NCBI GenBank assembly: GCA_030042795.1
Contig: JASHYZ010000342.1
Span: 1 to 8,857 of the forward strand
Direction of reading: 5' to 3'
Origin: Terriglobia bacterium
GTDB lineage: Bacteria > Acidobacteriota > Terriglobia > UBA7540
DNA: 8,857 bases
Part shown: positions 1-6,317 of the stretch, piece by piece
Layout: the number at the start of each line of letters is the position of its first letter
Position numbering within the stretch: the stretch's first letter is position 1
Notes under the pieces: model-generated
Told to the model about the DNA's origin: nothing
Database searches by the model: none
What the model saw: the letters and a program-made list of their open reading frames with translations, nothing else
Position numbers and translations under genes: made by a program

Positions 1-2390
1 GCGCGGCAGTGGACAGTAGCGGAAACGTCTACCTTGCTGGAGTTACCAACTCAACCTCAAATACGCTCGGATTCACACCGCCGTCCGACGCCTATCAAGC
101 AGACTGCGCGCTCGATTCTCTCAGCGTGTGCGAAGGTGACGCTTTCGTAGCCAAACTGAGCTTTCCTCAGAGCGGCAATCCGTCGTTGACCTATTTCACT
201 TATCTGGGCGGCAGTCTTGCGGATTCGGCGGCAGGCGTTGCCTTCGATAGCAGCGGCGATGCTTACCTGACGGGATCGACAAATTCCACAAACTTTCCCA
301 CCACAACCACTGTCTTCCAACCCGGCTATGGCGGCGGCAATGCGGACGCCTTTGTAACGGAGTTCAACCCCACGGGCACAGCGCTTGTCTACTCAAGCTA
401 TCTCGGAGGTAGTAACACCGATTCCGGAAACGCTATCGCTGTAGACACCAGTAGGTCAGCCTACATCGCCGGTCAGACGTGTTCGGTGGATTTCCCGCTT
501 GCCAATCCTCTGCAATCCACGCCGGGCGGCAACTGCGATGCGTTCATCTCGAAGGTCAGCATCCTCGTTGGAATCGCTCTTAACCCTGCGGGCCTCTTCT
601 TTCCTACCCAGAACGTTGGCACCACGAGTGCGCCGCTCACGGTGACGCTCACCAACGGGAACGCTGCGTTGAGTATCACCAGCATCGCCATAACCGGAAC
701 CAACGCCGCAGATTTTGCCCAGACCAATACTTGCGGCACGTCCGTGCCCGCGGGAGAGCAATGCGCCATCAGCGTGACCTTCACGCCCACAGCGGCGGGC
801 GTTCGCAAGGCCTCCGTGACTATCACGGATAGCGCGCCTGGCAGCCCGCAGGTGATCAACCTGACCGGCAGCACTTCCACCGTCACGCTTTCTTCGTCGA
901 GTCTTGCGTTCGGCAGTCAACCGGTCGGCGTGACGAGCAGCCCCCAAACAGTGACCGTGACGAATAGCGGCACCTCGGCCCTCACGATTTCGAGCGTCAC
1001 CGCGAGCGGCGACTTTGCGGAGACGAACGACTGCTCCGTGCCTCTTCAGCCCAGCACCAACTGCGTCATCAGCGTGACCTATAGTCCTTCGGTTCCGATT
1101 TCGAGCGTGGGCGCGTTGACCATCACGGACAACGCGACCGGCAGCCCTCAAGTGGTACTCCTCACAGGCACCGGCGTGCCTGCGGCTACCGTCACACTCT
1201 CGGCCAACGCCATCACTTTCGCCAGTCAGCCGGTGGGCGCCAGCAGTGCGGCCCAGAGCGTGACCCTCACGAACACTGGAGGCGCCACGCTGCTCATTAC
1301 CGATATCGCCGCTACCGGCGACTTCACCGAGAGCACCACCTGCGGCGCGAGCCTGAGCGCTGGCGGCAGTTGCAGCATCAGCGTCACCTTTAAGCCGACC
1401 GCCGTCGGCAGTCGGTACGGCACCGTTACGGTCACAGACAACGCTGCCAACAACCCTCAGACGATCACCTTGGCCGGCACCGGACTGGCCGCGCCGGCAT
1501 TGACAGTTTCACCTGCAAGCCTCAGTTTTTCGAGCCAAGCTGTCGGCACGGCGAGTGCCGCCCAAAGCGTGACCCTTACCAATTCCGGAACGGCGGCATT
1601 GAATATCACCAGCATTGTGGCTTCACCTAATTTTGCTGAGAGCGGAAGCTGCGCGCAGACTCTGGCGGCGGGAGCGAGCTGCACCGTCAACGTCACCTTC
1701 GCTCCCCTAACTGCCGGCTCGCTTACAGGCACCCTGACGATTACGGACAACGCGCCCGGCAGCCCGCAGGTGGTAACTCTCGGAGGACTCGGATCCGATT
1801 TTGGCCTTTCAGTGTCACCGCCGTCGGGTACGGTGATAGCAGGCAATTCTCTGAACTTCACCGTTACCGTAACCCCGAAATCTGGCTTCAGTGCAGCGGT
1901 TGCGCTGAGTTGCAGCGGCCTCCCATCCCTTTCAAACTGCTCGGCCTCTCCTGCTTCGGTAACGCCGAGCGGCACGGCTCCGGCAGCAGCAACGCTCACC
2001 ATCAGCACCACGGTGCGGTCGTTCGCGCCGCCCGGTTTGGTGCGGAGACTGCCCTGGCCACCTCTCGCGTATTTGACCGAGCTCGGCACTCATGCCAGGT
2101 TGTTATGGCTGATCGTAATCCTGATTCTGTTAGCCAGCGCATTTCGCCACGCTCCAACGGGCCGCCGTGACGGCGGGGCTAAAGCCCCGCCCTTTGTAAC
2201 GCGGCTGGCTTCTCCGTGGGCTGCGCTCGCGATTATCACGCTGGCCCTGATGGGTTCGCTGTCTTGCGGTGGAGGAGGCAACGGATACACCGATCCCACG
2301 GGGACGCCTGCCGGTGCCTATCAAGTGACGGTTAGTGGAACCTCCGGCGCTTTGTCGCATTCGGTCACGATAGCTTTGACGGTGAAATAA
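1..2390 (+). CDS. SBBP-repeat / choice-of-anchor-D surface protein, 5'-truncated by window edge
   Basis: The reading frame is open from position 3, the first complete codon, so the start lies upstream; a GTG at 9 falls inside a motif (AAVDSSGNVYLAG) and is not the true start. About 795 residues are present. At least three SBBP beta-propeller-type repeats come first (DSSGNVYLAG, DSSGDAYLTG, DTSRSAYIAG, with DAFVAKL/DAFVTEF/DAFISKV units between). Four choice-of-anchor-D/ASPM-SPD-2-Hydin-like beta domains follow, each with a xGSQPVG-type start, a Cys pair and a NPQTITLAGTG-type end. An Ig-like domain (GLSVSPPSG..., about 1803-2010) comes next. The tail has two hydrophobic segments (about 2099-2146 and 2218-2268), the second ending in SLSCGGGG, then a short beta domain ending in ALTVK. 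This layout is common in exported Acidobacteriota proteins. Surface location is inferred; no ligand or enzyme activity can be assigned. The linker between the hydrophobic segments contains a REP-like palindrome. Confidence 0.9.
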   Translation, partial: AAVDSSGNVYLAGVTNSTSNTLGFTPPSDAYQADCALDSLSVCEGDAFVAKLSFPQSGNPSLTYFTYLGGSLADSAAGVAFDSSGDAYLTGSTNSTNFPTTTTVFQPGYGGGNADAFVTEFNPTGTALVYSSYLGGSNTDSGNAIAVDTSRSAYIAGQTCSVDFPLANPLQSTPGGNCDAFISKVSILVGIALNPAGLFFPTQNVGTTSAPLTVTLTNGNAALSITSIAITGTNAADFAQTNTCGTSVPAGEQCAISVTFTPTAAGVRKASVTITDSAPGSPQVINLTGSTSTVTLSSSSLAFGSQPVGVTSSPQTVTVTNSGTSALTISSVTASGDFAETNDCSVPLQPSTNCVISVTYSPSVPISSVGALTITDNATGSPQVVLLTGTGVPAATVTLSANAITFASQPVGASSAAQSVTLTNTGGATLLITDIAATGDFTESTTCGASLSAGGSCSISVTFKPTAVGSRYGTVTVTDNAANNPQTITLAGTGLAAPALTVSPASLSFSSQAVGTASAAQSVTLTNSGTAALNITSIVASPNFAESGSCAQTLAAGASCTVNVTFAPLTAGSLTGTLTITDNAPGSPQVVTLGGLGSDFGLSVSPPSGTVIAGNSLNFTVTVTPKSGFSAAVALSCSGLPSLSNCSASPASVTPSGTAPAAATLTISTTVRSFAPPGLVRRLPWPPLAYLTELGTHARLLWLIVILILLASAFRHAPTGRRDGGAKAPPFVTRLASPWAALAIITLALMGSLSCGGGGNGYTDPTGTPAGAYQVTVSGTSGALSHSVTIALTVK
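573..1808 (+). repeat. Four tandem 309-bp coding repeats (choice-of-anchor-D domains)
   Basis: Equivalent strand-A motifs begin at 573 (IALNPAGLFF), 882 (VTLSSSSLAF), 1191 (VTLSANAITF) and 1500 (LTVSPASLSF). The spacing is exactly 309 bp (103 codons) each time. Units 3 and 4 are also clearly similar in DNA (the stretch around AAQSVTLTN). Each unit has two Cys in the pattern xxCxxxLxxGxxC. Confidence 0.85.
2172..2191. repeat. REP-like palindrome inside the coding region
   Basis: GGCGGGGC (2172-2179), loop TAAA, GCCCCGCC (2184-2191) form a perfect 8-bp stem. It is translated in frame as part of RRDGGAKAPPF, in the linker between the two C-terminal hydrophobic segments of the surface protein. 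The form (G)GCGGGGCTxAAGCCCCGCC is, from memory, a dispersed intergenic palindrome in Acidobacteriota genomes; copy number here cannot be checked. Confidence 0.6.
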
Positions 2391-2410
2391 CACAGGAGCA
2401 GACGATCGTA

Positions 2411-2426
2411 GGGGCAGGCTTGCCCC
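2411..2426. repeat. Small inverted repeat between surface-protein and beta-barrel genes
   Basis: GGGGCA (2411-2416), loop GGCT, TGCCCC (2421-2426) form a perfect 6-bp stem in the 67-bp gap. There is no following T-run, so a REP-like element is more likely than an intrinsic terminator. Confidence 0.45.
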
Positions 2427-2457
2427 GGCTTCAAGGTTGCAGATGCGGAGAGACTTC

Positions 2458-2988
2458 ATGTCCAGGCCTCACCGGCTCGTCCTTCCACTTTTGTTGGCGC
2501 CCCTCGCCGCGAATGCGCAGCAAACGCCGAAGGTGGAGGTATTTGGCGGATATTCGAACCTCGTGGCAAATGTGAGCGGCCCCAGCTTCAATCTGAACGG
2601 ACTTGACTTTTCAGTCGCTGAGAACGTCAATTCGTGGTTCGGCGGCGTCTTGGACTTCACCAGCCACTTCGGCACTGAGGCGTGGAACAAGGTCAATACA
2701 CAAACGCTTACCTATGGTCCCGTCTTCTCCTACCGAAAACACCCAAGCGTGGTGCCTTTCGTCCACGGTTTGCTGGGAGCCGCGCGGGGCAGCACGAATT
2801 ACCTCGATATCTCGAAGCCCGCTGTGCACTTTGTGGTGGTGGCGGGCGGTGGGCTTGACGTGAAGTTAACGGACAGAGTGGCCCTACGCCTGATTCAAGC
2901 GGATTATGTGATGACGCGTTTCAGCTCCACCTCGCAAGACAACATCCGGCTTTCAGCAGGGATCACTCTTCGCTTCGGGGGAAAATAA
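2458..2988 (+). CDS. Small outer-membrane beta-barrel protein
   Basis: A 176-residue protein with a Sec signal peptide (MSRPHRLVLPLLLAPLAANA, cleavage after ANA before QQ). Alternating hydrophobic/polar strands follow, starting VEVFGGYSNL and ending LSAGITLRFGGK, the usual look of an 8-stranded OmpA/OmpW-like barrel. The length fits that class. The ATG at 2458 is chosen because GGAGAG (2447-2452) sits 5-8 nt upstream and translation from it starts directly at the signal peptide; an in-frame ATG at 2443 and a TTG at 2437 are alternatives. Residues such as GGVLDFTSHFG and VPFVHGLLGAARG resemble unnamed Acidobacteriota barrel proteins. The substrate, if any, is unknown. It lies 67 bp downstream of the surface-protein gene, separated by a small inverted repeat, so co-transcription is possible but not shown. 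Confidence 0.8.
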   Translation: MSRPHRLVLPLLLAPLAANAQQTPKVEVFGGYSNLVANVSGPSFNLNGLDFSVAENVNSWFGGVLDFTSHFGTEAWNKVNTQTLTYGPVFSYRKHPSVVPFVHGLLGAARGSTNYLDISKPAVHFVVVAGGGLDVKLTDRVALRLIQADYVMTRFSSTSQDNIRLSAGITLRFGGK

Positions 2989-3038
2989 GCGCTTCTCGAA
3001 ACAGGACGGTCAGGGCTTCAGAGGCTTTGTGGAACTCG

Positions 3039-3086
3039 TGGATTCCCGCTCCTCGCCTTCGCGGGGACAAGCTTCGCGGGAATGAC
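3039..3086. repeat. Compound REP element (hairpin within hairpin)
   Basis: The outer arms ATTCCCGC (3042-3049) and GCGGGAAT (3076-3083) pair perfectly. Inside them TCCTCGC (3050-3056) pairs with GCGGGGA (3061-3067; one T-G wobble) around the loop CTTC. Read on the minus strand it begins GTCATTCCCGCGAAG and ends GCGGGAATCCA, the two halves of the short element at 8824-8849, with 22 extra bases between them. Confidence 0.75.
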
Positions 3087-3118
3087 CACGGTGGAATAGG
3101 CACTGTGAGTCCAACGAT

Positions 3119-3144
3119 GTCACCCCCACGGAAGCGGGGGTCCA
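3119..3144. repeat. 26-bp REP element, GTCA...TCCA type
   Basis: ACCCCCAC (3122-3129), loop GGAA, GCGGGGGT (3134-3141) form an 8-bp stem with one A-C mismatch, framed by GTC and CCA. The length and frame are the same as the element at 8824-8849, but the stem sequence differs. Confidence 0.65.
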
Positions 3145-3170
3145 CGCGGGCAGTTGCCAACATCGGGTTT

Positions 3171-3187
3171 TCACACAGACTGTAAAG
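3171..3187. repeat. REP-associated tail sequence, copy 1
   Basis: TCACACAGACT at 3171-3181 recurs exactly at 8494-8504. Including the following bases (GTAAAGCG versus CTGAAGCC), 16 of 19 positions agree. It lies 27 bp after the REP at 3119-3144. Confidence 0.45.
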
Positions 3188-3228
3188 CGCGCCTTCCTGT
3201 CCTCTGGTGCGAAATTCGGGTTGGCAAA

Positions 3229-4965
3229 GTGGTAGACCGACCGCCGCAATTCGAATTGGTCGGGCAGCATTCCGACTCTTTTCGCGGCGCCGTGGCGGCG
3301 CTTTGGGAGATCGAGACCCCGATCCGCTCGCTCTCCCTCAGCCGTTCACGAGCTTGGCCGCGCGAGCCTGGTCCGGTGCCTGCTTACTTCAGTTCCTTGC
3401 TGTTTCACTTCTCGCTCGGTTTCTTCCTCACCAGCGTCCCGCTCTCGTTGCTGCTTCGGAAGCCGCCTCGCCCTCCAACGGAGTCCGACAGCACACCGGC
3501 TCCCGTTGTTTACGATCTCACCAAGTTGGACCTCGCTGATTATCTGCCGCCGCAGCGCCTGCCTGGACCGGGCGGAACGCCCGGCTCCGGGAGCTCGACC
3601 GGGCCTGTTATTCGTGGCACCACCGCTCAAGACCCTCGCGTTGAGATCGTTTCGAATCCGCCTCAGCCCGACAATGTTCGACAAACCATCGTGCAGCCGG
3701 ATTCAACCGCCGATCGCAAGATCCCAACAGACGTTCTCCTTCCGAATTTGACCGTCACCGACGTTGCTCCGGCCACGCAGGCGGCGCAAAAGCCCCCGGC
3801 TCCGACGCCCGAGTCGAAGCCGGCGCTGCCGGCGAAGTTAGCCGCGGTTCCGGCCGCACCGCCCGCGGCTGCGGCGGTTACGTTGCCTACCGTCGCCGCG
3901 CCCGTTTCGATGGGTAACCTAGAAACGCCCGCGCCCTTGCCTCCCTCTGCGCCACTACCTGCGCCGCCACCGAACACTGAGCTGGCATCCAACTCCGCGA
4001 AGCCTGCGCCACCGGCGCTTCCTCACGAGTCGCTTCAGGCCCCTGCGCCCTCCGAGACTGCTTCCAGCGCAGCCTCGACCGTGCCGCCCGCAACGCCAAC
4101 CCGTTCGGATTCAAGCATCGTGACATCCAGCGCAAACAGTCTCATCAGCCTGAGCATCGAGCCTATTCCGAAGAGGGACCTGATCACGCTGCCGCCCGGA
4201 AAGCGACAGGGAGCTTTTTCCGTCACGCCGCTCGAAGTCAGCCCCGGTTCGCCGGGCGGACTTCCGGCCGGCAAGGACGGCGCCGGGAAAGGTGGAAGCC
4301 GCGCGGGTGGCGATTCGAGCGTCGCGGCCGGAAAAGAGGTGAGTGGAGGTGGAGGGGCGGGCGCTGCTGATGATCGCCCGATTCCGAGCGTCAATGCCGG
4401 CGCGACCGCTACCAACGCAGTGGCCGGAGGCAGTCTGCCGCCATTGCCGCCTGAACGGCTCGTTTACCCGGTGAACGTCGCGGCTTTGCGGCTTCATCGG
4501 TCAGGTTTCGTGGTGAGTGCCGGCCCGGGCGGTGGCGGCGGACTTCCTGCTTACGGCGTACTCCACGGCCATCGGATTTACACCATCTACCTTCCCATGC
4601 CGGGCAGAAACTGGGTCTTGCAATTCTGCGCGGTCAACGAAGATCCGCCTCCCGTGCAATCGTCGCAGATCGAGATTCACATGGAAGCGCCCCTGGCGCC
4701 TCCGGCGGCCGTCGACCAGTTCGACTTCCATCGTCCGCCTCTGCCGGAGGAAAACGCCGGCCGGATGATCATCCTCCACGGAGTCATTCAGCCGGACGGC
4801 TCAGTGAGTAATCTTGAAGTGCTGCAAGCGGTAGACCCGTCTTCCGACCGAGCCGCCGCGGCCGCTTTCGCGCGCTGGAAATTCGCGCCAGCCATGCGCG
4901 CGGGAAATCCCATCGCCGTCGAAGTGCTGGTGGGTATTCCGGCCTCTTTACCCGGCGCTCAGTAA
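3229..4965 (+). CDS. TonB-family energy transducer, Pro/Ala-rich
   Basis: About 578 residues. TonB proteins pass energy from the inner-membrane ExbB/ExbD motor to outer-membrane receptors. Layout: a cytosolic N-terminus (about 1-50, with ALWEIETPIRSL), one membrane segment (about 52-77, AYFSSLLFHFSLGFFLTSVP), a long periplasmic Pro/Ala/Ser stretch (about 100-300), a Gly-rich part, a conserved-looking YPVNVAALRLHRSGFVV region, and a C-terminal TonB domain (about 505-578, ILHGVIQPDGSVSNLEVLQA...AAAAAFARWKFAPA...). The start is uncertain. The frame is open back to a TTG at 3154, but that stretch runs through the repeated tail at 3171-3187, so GTG 3229 (weak GGGTTGG upstream) or GTG 3292 is preferred. 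No exbB/exbD is nearby. It converges with the minus-strand gene, leaving 32 bp. The partner receptor is unknown. Confidence 0.8.
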   Translation: MVDRPPQFELVGQHSDSFRGAVAALWEIETPIRSLSLSRSRAWPREPGPVPAYFSSLLFHFSLGFFLTSVPLSLLLRKPPRPPTESDSTPAPVVYDLTKLDLADYLPPQRLPGPGGTPGSGSSTGPVIRGTTAQDPRVEIVSNPPQPDNVRQTIVQPDSTADRKIPTDVLLPNLTVTDVAPATQAAQKPPAPTPESKPALPAKLAAVPAAPPAAAAVTLPTVAAPVSMGNLETPAPLPPSAPLPAPPPNTELASNSAKPAPPALPHESLQAPAPSETASSAASTVPPATPTRSDSSIVTSSANSLISLSIEPIPKRDLITLPPGKRQGAFSVTPLEVSPGSPGGLPAGKDGAGKGGSRAGGDSSVAAGKEVSGGGGAGAADDRPIPSVNAGATATNAVAGGSLPPLPPERLVYPVNVAALRLHRSGFVVSAGPGGGGGLPAYGVLHGHRIYTIYLPMPGRNWVLQFCAVNEDPPPVQSSQIEIHMEAPLAPPAAVDQFDFHRPPLPEENAGRMIILHGVIQPDGSVSNLEVLQAVDPSSDRAAAAAFARWKFAPAMRAGNPIAVEVLVGIPASLPGAQ

Positions 4966-4997
4966 GCCCCTACCTCAAATTGACCCACTACCGGAAA

Positions 4998-5753
4998 TCA
5001 CGAGGACGGCTTGCTTCTACTGTGTTCGGAATGTCTGGCATCCGGCGAAGACTGGTTACAACTCGGATCGTCAGCCTCGCACGCTAAGGCTTGGCGCTCG
5101 TGCTCGGCTTCCGCCACTTCTTGGGCATCTGCCGCAGAGAGCATCGAGTGATCGCACGAATCATCGCCCGCCTTACACGCAAGCAGGTCTCGTTGGCGCG
5201 CGTCACTGGCAAGGGCACTCGCCTCCGACGGCGTCAGTTGGGAGCTGTCGCACATCACTTGGCCTGTCTCACAGGATAGAAGGTTCTGTTCGTGCTGGAG
5301 ATGGCTCACTTCCGTCGCTTGCGCCGGAGTCAGCATTGAACGATCACAAATCCCAGAGCTTGTTTCACAATTCACCAGGTTCTGGTCTCTTTCAATTTTG
5401 CCAACCTCTTGCGCCTCAGACGGAGTGAGCATACTCTTGTCGCAAGTCTCAGAAGCTGTCTCACAGGCCAGGAGATTCTGTCGTCGCGCCGCCTCGTCCA
5501 CCTGGTGAGTCTCTGCCGGAGTCAACAGGGCGTGATTACACTCTTCGTAGCCACTCATGCAGGCCCAAAGGTTCTTATCGCGCAGCACATCCGCGAGCTG
5601 TCTCGCCTGTGCCGGCGTCAACAAGGACTTATTGCAGCCGAAACCTTCCAAGCAATTCTCCAGGTTCTGCTGCTTTGTGCTGCCCGCAGCCCAGCTCAAG
5701 GAGGTGCTGGCAAGGGCTGCGAGCATCAGCGAAATTGCCGCCATTCGTCGCAT
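4998..5753 (-). CDS. Secreted cysteine-pair repeat protein (seven 32-residue repeats)
   Basis: 251 residues with a Sec signal peptide (MRRMAAISLMLAALASTSLS, then WAAGST; cleavage likely after SWA). The mature part is seven tandem repeats of the form (R/D/E)QNLLxCExxxxxCDxSxLTPxxAxxV. First cysteines are at 34, 65, 97, 129, 161, 193 and 225, a strict 32-residue period after the first. Second cysteines are at 40, 72, 104, 136, 168, 200 and 232, giving C-x5-C once and C-x6-C six times. All 14 cysteines lie in these pairs, suggesting disulfides in the periplasm, and the Ala/Glu-rich stretches suggest helices. Repeat 7 decays into a polar tail (HSEHSRSKPSS). GGAGGG (complement of 5765-5770) lies 11 nt upstream of the ATG. 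I recall similar C-x(n)-C...LTP repeats in unnamed Acidobacteriota proteins but no function. A Sel1/Hcp-like helical solenoid is an analogy only. Confidence 0.8.
   Translation of the reverse strand: MRRMAAISLMLAALASTSLSWAAGSTKQQNLENCLEGFGCNKSLLTPAQARQLADVLRDKNLWACMSGYEECNHALLTPAETHQVDEAARRQNLLACETASETCDKSMLTPSEAQEVGKIERDQNLVNCETSSGICDRSMLTPAQATEVSHLQHEQNLLSCETGQVMCDSSQLTPSEASALASDARQRDLLACKAGDDSCDHSMLSAADAQEVAEAEHERQALACEADDPSCNQSSPDARHSEHSRSKPSS
5020..5672 (-). repeat. Seven tandem 96-bp coding repeats (Cys-pair module)
   Basis: The 32-codon modules of the Cys-repeat protein. DNA similarity between modules is moderate: for example, a TCTCACAGG... followed by a TTCTG-type stretch recurs around 5268 and 5460. 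Copies are therefore diverged rather than recently amplified. Confidence 0.75.
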
Positions 5754-5890
5754 ACTGTCTTTTACCCTCCGATTCGAGATACGTGCCCAGTTGGCTTACA
5801 GTGACCCAGCCCTGTCTGCCCGGCGCGCGAGCCTAAAAGCAACTGGTGCTTGGGGTTACAGAATGCATTGAAACCCGAGAGCCGCCACTG

Positions 5891-6037
5891 CTAACTCATT
5901 TTCCAAGGCCCCGTTGCCGGAGTGGGCAAGTCGGGAAGGGCCGCCTTCGATTCCTGGATGGCGCGAAGAGCCTGCGCTTCCAACGCCGTCCCATTATAAG
6001 CTGATGCGTGGCCGGCCGCGGCCGGTTGCTTGTCTGT
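5891..6037 (-). pseudogene. Possible C-terminal remnant of a lost gene
   Basis: On the minus strand a 48-codon frame without ATG runs from just after a stop (complement of 6038-6040) to TAG at 5891-5893. It reads QPAAAGHASAYNGTALEAQA, then LRAIQESKAALPDLPTP and ends ATGPWKMS. The composition and codon use look like a real protein tail, unlike the Arg-rich alternative frame over the same bases. No family is recognised. A frame this short can be open by chance. Confidence 0.25.
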
Positions 6038-6063
6038 TTACATATACCCGGTACGGGTATCAT
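6037..6063 (+). promoter_or_regulatory. Promoter-like site with CsoR/RicR-type operator 1
   Basis: A perfect 7+3+7 inverted repeat ATACCCGGTACGGGTAT occupies 6044-6060 and contains TACCC-N5-GGGTA (6045-6059). That is the motif I recall for mycobacterial copper repressors CsoR/RicR. It lies between a TTTACA hexamer (6037-6042) and an overlapping TATCAT hexamer (6058-6063), spacing 15 bp, which would suit steric repression. A CsoR-family gene lies 1.2 kb downstream. Confidence 0.5.
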
Positions 6064-6201
6064 ACGCGTCATTAACCCACGCCCCTCACGATTACCCAAG
6101 AACCTATCGGTGGCATCGGCACTTCCCTGTCGCGACGCCTCTTTACACGAAACCGTCCGTTGGACACTCCCAAGCCTCCGATGAGCGCGGGGATGCATCA
6201 T

Positions 6202-6232
6202 ATACCATAACCGGGTATAGGCATGGTAGAAT
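6202..6232 (+). promoter_or_regulatory. Promoter-like site with operator 2 upstream of pal
   Basis: ATACCATAACCGGGTAT (6202-6218) has the same 17-bp length and the same ends (ATACC...CGGGTAT) as the site at 6044-6060. One base departs from TACCC-N5-GGGTA. A TAGAAT hexamer (6227-6232, one mismatch to TATAAT) follows, placing the operator over the would-be -35/spacer region. Centres of the two operators are 158 bp apart, about 15 helical turns. Confidence 0.45.
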
Positions 6233-6317
6233 CTGGGGAGACGCAGACGCGAAAGACGCACGTTGGAACCAATCGATAGTGGCATCGTTATCTCAATCTC
6301 ACGAGGAGGCCTTATTC

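Larger units (their letters stand above)
5754..6317. other. Divergent intergenic region, 564 bp
   Basis: This region separates the minus-strand Cys-repeat gene from pal. It contains the ribosome-binding site of the former (5765-5770), the possible gene remnant (5891-6037), a 14-bp GC palindrome CCGGCCGCGGCCGG (6012-6025), both operator-like repeats, and the pal leader with GAGGAGG at 6303-6309. I see no convincing intact gene in it. Confidence 0.6.

Noticed and set aside
456..1151. Long minus-strand open frame (231 codons) opposite the surface-protein gene
   Set aside because: Arg/Ala/Gly-rich translation typical of an antisense shadow of GC-rich coding DNA; the plus frame has clear domains.
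1457..2089. Long minus-strand open frame (210 codons)
   Set aside because: Lies fully opposite the repeat domains and mirrors their period; no start signal or family motif.
2411..2426. Intrinsic terminator of the surface-protein gene
   Set aside because: Only a 6-bp stem and no T-run follows; kept as a small inverted repeat instead.
3039..3144. CRISPR-like array
   Set aside because: The palindromes differ in stem sequence and length and have no regular spacers or cas genes; they are REP-type elements.
6012..6025. Perfect 14-bp palindrome CCGGCCGCGGCCGG as an operator
   Set aside because: Low-complexity GC sequence inside a possible coding remnant; no promoter elements or second copy to support a regulatory role.
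6223..6279. Short upstream open frame in the pal leader
   Set aside because: Eighteen codons (MVESGETQTRKTHVGTNR) without a convincing ribosome-binding site; no cysteine or regulatory peptide feature.
5896..6285. Minus-strand open frame of 129 codons in the divergent spacer
   Set aside because: Translation is Arg-rich and featureless and runs across both operator-like repeats; no ribosome-binding site.
6030..6317. N-terminal extension of the pal frame to an upstream start
   Set aside because: A GAGGAGG and an ATG leading straight into a lipoprotein signal at 6318 define the start; the extension would bury the signal peptide and translate the promoter region.
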